64,000 bases of DNA. Origin: Gnetum montanum (Eukaryota; Streptophyta; Gnetopsida; Gnetales; Gnetaceae). The notes beneath the pieces are model-generated. The model searched no databases. It had not been told where the DNA came from and was given only the letters and a program-made list of their open reading frames with translations. This document shows, piece after piece, positions 58,815 through 64,000 of this stretch (position 1 is its first letter; each line of letters starts with the position of its first letter). The DNA lies in NCBI GenBank assembly GCA_015680685.1, contig MNCI01003795.1, positions 247,693 through 311,692 of the forward strand, in the 5' to 3' direction. The position numbers and the translations under genes are program-made.

Positions 58815-59297
58815 TTTCATATTAGAGAAAACCATGACCCAAGAGCCATTTAGAACCATGGGCCAACTACAACCTAAGGATGAACCATGGACCCATGACC
58901 TAGGGAGAGTCATGGACCACCACTAGATGCACCACATATCCAAGATGATCTATGTAAGCTAGAGGATACCTTTCCATTGATTTCATGGATAATGGAACAA
59001 GAATCTATAAGAGACATAGATTCCATCAACCAAAAAAAAATTCTTTTATAGATATCATTGATCAAGGAAGATCTAATTATGCCTTATCAAGATTCATCAA
59101 TTGCAAAAGATGTTGGTATGATAAGGATACACTTATCCTAGTAACTATTACCCATCTTTTAGTGATGCTAAAATGTTAACTGATTAATGTCATTATTAAG
59201 TTTCTTCCAAAAGGTTAGTAATCATGACCTAAATTGACCTTATTTTATTGAAACTCATTATCCTAAGTGCTTAACCCTTGTAACTTGGCATTATTCA
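58815..59297 (+). other. Possible leader of the truncated LTR element, non-coding
   Basis: A PBS-like start is followed by a stretch with repeated ACCATGGAC / CCATGACC phrases (58830-58920). A 64-codon frame at 58985-59179 shows no recognisable similarity. Confidence 0.4.
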
Positions 59298-59303
59298 CCA
59301 TAC

Positions 59304-59444
59304 CTAAGACCTAGGTATTCGTAAGGTAAGGGAGTTAACCATCCATAATATTGTCTCATACTCATAGGGAAACCAATACTTGCTAAATGATGTTGCCATA
59401 ATCTTATCCTTTGTAGAGGATGCCCTGCTACGCTTCTTCGTCAT
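59304..59444 (-). CDS. Short ORF behind a host-like promoter (possible first exon)
   Basis: On the minus strand an ATG at 59444 opens 46 codons, starting MTKKRSRASSTKDKIMATSF and ending at TAG 59306-59304. The first 15 residues are strongly basic and Ser-rich, like the N-terminus of a nuclear or nucleolar protein. The rest reads like non-selected sequence, so the true exon may end early, for example at a GT near 59375. A good promoter lies upstream (59502-59561). I do not recognise the gene. It may be a truncated gene, a first exon with the rest lost to insertions, or coincidence. Confidence 0.35.
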   Translation of the reverse strand: MTKKRSRASSTKDKIMATSFSKYWFPYEYETILWMVNSLTLRIPRS

Positions 59445-59501
59445 GTTGGCGACTAAAACTCGGATTGCAGTTGTAATCACCAAAAATCACAGAAACCCTC
59501 G

Positions 59502-59561
59502 AAACCCTAAGCCTGTTGCTGTATGATAATATCCAGTCTTGGCCTGCGATCAGTTTTTATA
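59502..59561 (-). promoter_or_regulatory. TATA box and telo-box of a host-like promoter
   Basis: On the minus strand a TATA box (CTATAAAAACTG, core 59561-59554) lies about 110 bases ahead of the ATG at 59444. A telo-box (TTAGGGTTT, 59510-59502) and a near-repeat GAGGGTTTC sit between them, in the likely 5' leader. Telo-boxes in this place are typical of plant genes for ribosomal and other translation-related proteins. Confidence 0.5.
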
Positions 59562-59740
59562 GCCAAGTTTGAGGGCCAGTGAATCGGGGAGAGACAGATT
59601 CTGGTTATGGGTTGCCATGGAAGAGTCGATTGATTGACCTAAATCCCACCGCTGGTCAAGTTCAACTGCCCTGAGCGTTATCCATCCATTTTACCGACAC
59701 AAAGGACAGCCACAAGCCTCCACAAGGCTGTAAAAAGTTT

Positions 59741-59890
59741 TTGCGCCTCCTGCGCTCTGCCTCTGCCACTGCTGCTGCGCTCTGCCTCCTACGCTCTGCC
59801 GCTGCCACTGCGCTCTGCCTCCTGCGCTCTGCCTCTGCCACTCTGCCGCTACACTGTGGAGCCCTCCAGCGCTCTGCCTCTAGACGCTGA
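59741..59890 (+). repeat. GC-rich minisatellite in the LINE 5' region
   Basis: TGCGCTCTGCCTC or a close variant recurs at about 59751, 59776, 59788, 59809, 59824 and 59870, interleaved with TGCCACTG. The region stands out against AT-rich surroundings. Confidence 0.85.
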
Positions 59891-60123
59891 ACAGAAACTA
59901 ACCGTTGGACGCTCTTTTCTTCCGTTGGGCGCCGCTGCGCTGCAGAGCCCTCCTGCTCCGCCTCCTGAGTTTCTCTTGACCATTTTATTTTTTTCTGTCG
60001 GGCTTTCTGGGCCCTTGCTCGCGGTGGGTGGACACGCACACTGGTGGTGAGGGTTTTCCTGCAGTCTAGGTTGTAGAACGGTGTCAGGAATGCGCGCGCC
60101 CTAGGTGTGGGCAAGTCACAAAG

Positions 60124-61209
60124 ATGGATTCATCAGCTTCTGCATTTCCTCAGGGAAGTTCATCTACCTCACCTCAACTTGATTTTCTTTTACCGGATGA
60201 TATTTTTGAAGCAGTTTCTAAAGATTTCACATCTCGGTTTCTATTTTTTCAAATTGTGGGATTTTTACCACGGTCCCCAAGTTTCAACACTCAAGTCCAT
60301 AGCCTCCTTCAGCCCCATGGCATTCAGGTTTCTCATGCTCGTTACTACACTCGTCATTTCATTCTGGTAGAATTATCTGATGCTTCCTAGGTCGAAAAGG
60401 CTCTCTCTCAAAAAATTTTTCCAACTAGAAATGCAACCCTTATCGTACGCACCTGGAGTTTTGACTTTAATGTCAATGACCCCGCTTTTAATATAATTTC
60501 TTGTTACATAGAACTACCCAATCTTCCACTCATTTTCTCCTCTGTTGAGAGGGACATTGTTAGCACCCTGGGCCCTATTATTTCCGATCATTGTACGGCG
60601 ATCAATGGTACTCAAATTCGCCGTTATTGTATTGAACTGGATATAGCCCATCGGAAGACCTCATTAAACCTCGGTGCTGGTGGAAAAATCTTTACCCAAA
60701 AAGTGGACTATTTTTACCTTCCAAACTCATGTAGCTATTGTCACAGGGCCGAGCATCATATCTCGGCGTGTCCTATCCTAGCCAGGAAAAAACAACCTAT
60801 AGCCTCTCAAAAGACTCGTTCCCTAGTCACACCACAAGTAGGCCCATCTTCCGTATCCTTTAAATTTGGATCTCCTCCCCCAACAAATCCTAAATCCTCC
60901 TCTTAGTCTAGCCGCTCCAAGCTACAGAAACAACAGTCAGGTACTCACACCTCCACCCAGGTCATCCCTTCAAACGTTGTCAAGAACTCATTCTTGGAGG
61001 ATGAGTTCGTGGTGGCCAGTGGTAGGAAACGAGTCAAAGCTTCCCTTCGTTCTACTTCTCCCTCCAACTCCTCTTCACTAGACACTTCCATGGCGCTTGT
61101 CCCCACTAACAACTCCTTTGCCCTCTTGTCAGGAACAAAGGAAACTGATACTTTGACTCCCAAACCTTTTGTTGCCCTCCCATCCAACCTACCCCCGGTT
61201 TCCCCATGA
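60124..61209 (+). pseudogene. LINE ORF1 (DUF4283-like, zinc knuckle), two in-frame stops
   Basis: The ATG at 60124 (context CACAAAGATGG) opens a 361-codon frame to TGA 61207-61209. TAG stops lie at 60388-60390 and 60904-60906. The N-terminal half fits the DUF4283-type RNA-binding domain of plant LINE ORF1: FLFFQIVGFLPRSPSF, then ARYYTRHFILVELSD, then LIVRTWSFDF and CYIELPNLPL. A knuckle CSYCHRAEHHISAC (CX2CX4HX4C, about 60733-60774) follows, then a Ser/Pro/Thr-rich tail. The protein would bind the element's RNA. Its stop overlaps the ORF2 start (ATGA). Confidence 0.82.
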
Positions 61210-64000
61210 ATCTCCTTTCTTGGAACGTTCGAGGCCTTACTGATAGGCTTCGACGGAAGCGAGCAGGAAACTTTATATCTAGTCTTAATTTAACTTTTGA
61301 TTTCATTCTCCTTCAAGAAATTAAGATTTTCGCTGACCTTTTATCCTATTCCGCCCATTGGTTTCTTCCTCACTCCTCACTCCTAGCGACATCCCATGCA
61401 TGTGGGAAAGGAGGAGCAGCCATTCTCCTCTCACCCTACTGGAAAACTAAAATCCTTCAAAGCGGTTCGGATTCTGGGCATAGAGTTTCCTGGGCCACCT
61501 TCTCATCCCAGCATGGACCCTTTGGCATTTGCTCGATATATGCCCCAAATGACTCCACAGAATGGGCTCTCCTTTGGCATGAACTTGCATCTTCTCTCCC
61601 CCCAATTCCTTGGATATTCGGAGGAGATTTTAACATGGTAGAATTCCCTCAAGATAAGCTCGGAGGGGAATTTCTTCAATTGCCCAATCTCGAGTATCAG
61701 GCTTGGTCTGCATTTAAGAAAAGATTTTACCTTTCAGACGGGGTAGACAACTCCATGAGCGCTTCCCCCCATAGATTTACTTGGAGCAATCTCCGTCTAG
61801 GGCAAGCTCGCATCTACAGCAGGTTAGATAGGTTCCATTTCTCCACCATCTCCTTTTGGCAAGCTTGCTCTGCCACTACAGTTCATCATCATGCCACCTT
61901 ATCCGATCACCTTCCTATCTCCATATCTATCAAGATTCATGGTAGCCCTGATCGATAAAAATTCCATCTTTTCAGACTACACAACAACTGTTTTTCTTCC
62001 CCCACTACCCCGTCTGAAAGGTAAAATCTTTGTCGATGACTCCTTTACAAACTAGAGCGGGTAGACAAATTGGTGGCTGTGTTTTGAACTAGAAAAAAGG
62101 AGTCACTAACAAACTAGCTCAAGATCCCTTCAATACTCTAGTTCATGAGGAGCTAGCTAGAGCACGCGTTGCCTTCCAACATTGGGAAGTGTACCGAGCA
62201 CAAAGTGCCTTAACTAAAAGTCGGCTCACTTGGTTAAATATTCAAGATGAACACTGTAAGGAATTTTTTAAATATCTTAATGCTGCTTCCCCTTCGCATG
62301 CTATAGACAAAATCTCATGTGAGGGTACCACCATTACTGACCACAATAGTATCCTCTCTTTTCTTAAGAACCACTACGAAACCCTTTTTGCTGCTACCCC
62401 AATGGACATCTCTTCGTTCCAGGCTGCCACCCCTGATTATCCTCGCCTTATTAATCCTACTACGCTACAAAGCCTTGACGCTGATATCACTCTAGTGGAG
62501 CTACAGGAGGCTTGTTCCAAGTTAAGTTGAGGAAAGGCTCCTGGTTATGATGGGTTTCCAGTAGAATTTTATCAAAATCATTGGGACTTGGTTGGCAAGG
62601 ATCTTTTGCAGGTCATTAACGAGGCTCTCTTAACTGGTTCCCTTGGGCCCAATCTAAATCAAGGGGTAATTCGTCTCCTCCCCAAGTCTGGGGATCTAAT
62701 CGATATCTCCAATTGGCGTCCCATAACTCTTCTCAATGTAGTGTATAAAATTTGGGTGAAGTGCCTTGCCTTACGGCTGAAAAAAATTCTCGGTCAGATC
62801 ATATCCCCTCAGCAAACAAGATTTTTTCCTGGTAGATATATTTTAGACAATGTGGTAGCGGCGTGGGAAGGTCTCAAGTGGGCTGAGGATGATGGATAAG
62901 ATATTCTCCTAGTGAAACTAGATTATGCCAAGGCTTATGACAACATTAAGTGGGATTTTATCTTGCAGACTATGACCAAACTAGGTTTTGGACCCAAGTT
63001 CTTGCATATGGTGAAATGCTTATTCTCAGATGCTACTGCAAGAATTGCCACTACCTTCGGCATTACCTCTCCCTTTCCAATACATAGGTCTATGCGCCAA
63101 GGTTGTCCTCTCGCCCCCTATCTCTTTATCATTGCATCAGACTTTCTTTGTCATCAAATTAACCTGGACATTAAAACTAAAGTTCTCACTGGGGTTAGCC
63201 TTTCCTCCTCTCAACAACAGCTTCTCAATATGCACTTTGTCGATGACTCCTTTTTTCTAGTTCAAAACACAGCCACCAATTTGCACCGCCTCTTATCAAG
63301 GGTGGAGCAATATTGCACACTCTCAGGTTCCATAATTAACTGGAATAAATCCTCTGTTTATAGCTTTAAGGACAATTACAACCATATGACCCACTATAAT
63401 TGGAAGCAGCTTCAAGATCAAGACATTGTTAAGATTCTGGGAATCTTTTTCCGCTTTAGAGGCTCAACATCTATCCTTTGGGAGCAAGTTATTCATCGAA
63501 TTCAAAAGAAACTCGACAAATGGAAAACTAAACCCCTCACACTTGCGGGTAAATACCTTGTTTGTAAGTCCATATGCGCGTCCACCCATGTGTATTACTC
63601 TTCGTGTTGGGCCCCCTCCCAAGCTGCCTACCAGAAGCTAGAACGGTTATTCCGTGACTTTATGTGGTCCTCCAAGGACTCTCAAAAAGGCTTTCATCGT
63701 GTCGCTTGGACTATTGTTACTCTCCCCAAGAATAAGGGTGGCTTAGGCCTTTTGAACTCATATAAGCAAGGAATTACCCTGGTTGCTAAGTGGTTGGTAC
63801 AACATTTAGATGCCTCAAATATTATAGGGACCCTCCTCCAGTTAAGGCTTCATCAAGCCTTTCCTAAAAATAAGCCTTTCTGGAAAGACATCCATTTCGT
63901 TAATTGGATTCTTTCCCCCCTCACTATCATTCTTCCCAGCTCTCATGTTTTCAAAAGCATTTGGAGGGCCTGGCAAATTGTACACACTCACATAGACTGG
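61206..64000 (+). pseudogene. LINE ORF2 (endonuclease and reverse transcriptase), partial
   Basis: The ATG at 61206 starts an AP-like endonuclease of 250 codons: SWNVRGL, LLQEIKI, GKGGAAILLSPYW, IFGGDFNMV, and SDHLPISI at the end. A TAA stands at 61956-61958, and a frame change follows before about 62100. The RT then runs in another frame: VIRLLPKSGD, NWRPITLLNVVYKI, RFFPGRYILDNV, a TAA at 62897, KLDYAKAYDNIKWDF, MRQGCPLAPYLF, and the catalytic FVDD (63236-63247), where A or V at the second place is usual. It stays open to 64000. It nicks DNA and primes reverse transcription on target. The window ends before the zf-RVT domain. Confidence 0.85.

Larger units (their letters stand above)
59690..64000 (+). 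mobile_element. L1-type LINE, continues past the right edge
   Basis: A GC-rich 5' region is followed by ORF1 (60124-61209) and ORF2 (61206 to beyond 64000), in the order expected for plant L1 elements. Base composition is clearly richer in G+C than in the rest of the window. ORF1 has only two in-frame stops and the RT part of ORF2 only one, so the copy is much younger than the gypsy elements. The exact 5' end is uncertain, since no TSD can be paired inside the window. Confidence 0.85.

Noticed and set aside
59662-60114. 150-codon minus-strand frame rich in Arg, Glu and Ala
   Set aside because: It is the antisense reading of the GC-rich minisatellite in the LINE 5' region; the low complexity comes from the repeat.

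Overview
The window looks like nuclear DNA from a land plant with a large, repeat-filled genome. It is AT-rich and almost wholly made of old, stop-ridden LTR retrotransposons and LINEs of plant types: a chromovirus with a chromodomain, Tat/Athila-like Ty3/gypsy elements with a tRNA-Asp-like primer site, SIRE-like Ty1/copia, and an L1-type LINE with a DUF4283-like ORF1. Intact target-site duplications (TSDs) around badly decayed bodies would fit a genome with slow turnover, such as a gymnosperm. That is inference; nothing here fixes the species. No intact host gene was found.

Layout: 1-3202 is the 3' half of a chromovirus pol (+), followed by gene-free AT-rich DNA to 8065. Element A (8071-14218, +, TSD GATGT) is a complete gag-only gypsy element. 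Element B (15399-25344, +, TSD TAATG) is its full-length gag-pol relative; its 3' LTR is mostly a 775-base N gap (24303-25077). A copia protease-integrase remnant (-) lies at 25450-26805. A pseudogene of a CCR4-type deadenylase (+) lies at 29608-30705. A SIRE-like copia element (31331-43376, +, TSD TAAGG) has gag and a 'plant transposon protein' (PF20167-like) ORF but no pol. It is split by element C (34025-39703, -, TSD TATAA/TATAG), a second gag-only gypsy copy that landed inside the copia gag. A LINE 3' remnant (+) spans 43760-44960. Element D (45947-55824, -, TSD CATAC) is a second full-length gag-pol gypsy copy. A chromovirus-type LTR is at 57942-58814. A host-like promoter (TATA box, telo-box, short ORF; -) lies at 59304-59561. 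A fairly young LINE (+) runs from about 59.7 kb off the right edge.

Elements A, B, C and D form one lineage. They share the PBS, the LTR 3' end, the Gag core with an unusual CX2CX3HX4C knuckle, and two conserved blocks in their long 3' non-coding region. A and C lack PR, RT, RNase H and IN and so would need enzymes from B/D-type relatives. LTR U3 regions differ within the lineage: B carries a 34-bp tandem array, whereas A, C and D carry GATATC palindromes. The most interesting points are this autonomous/non-autonomous set with shared cis-blocks, the pol-less copia element with a foreign ORF, and the recurrent AGACATCT motif in unrelated elements.
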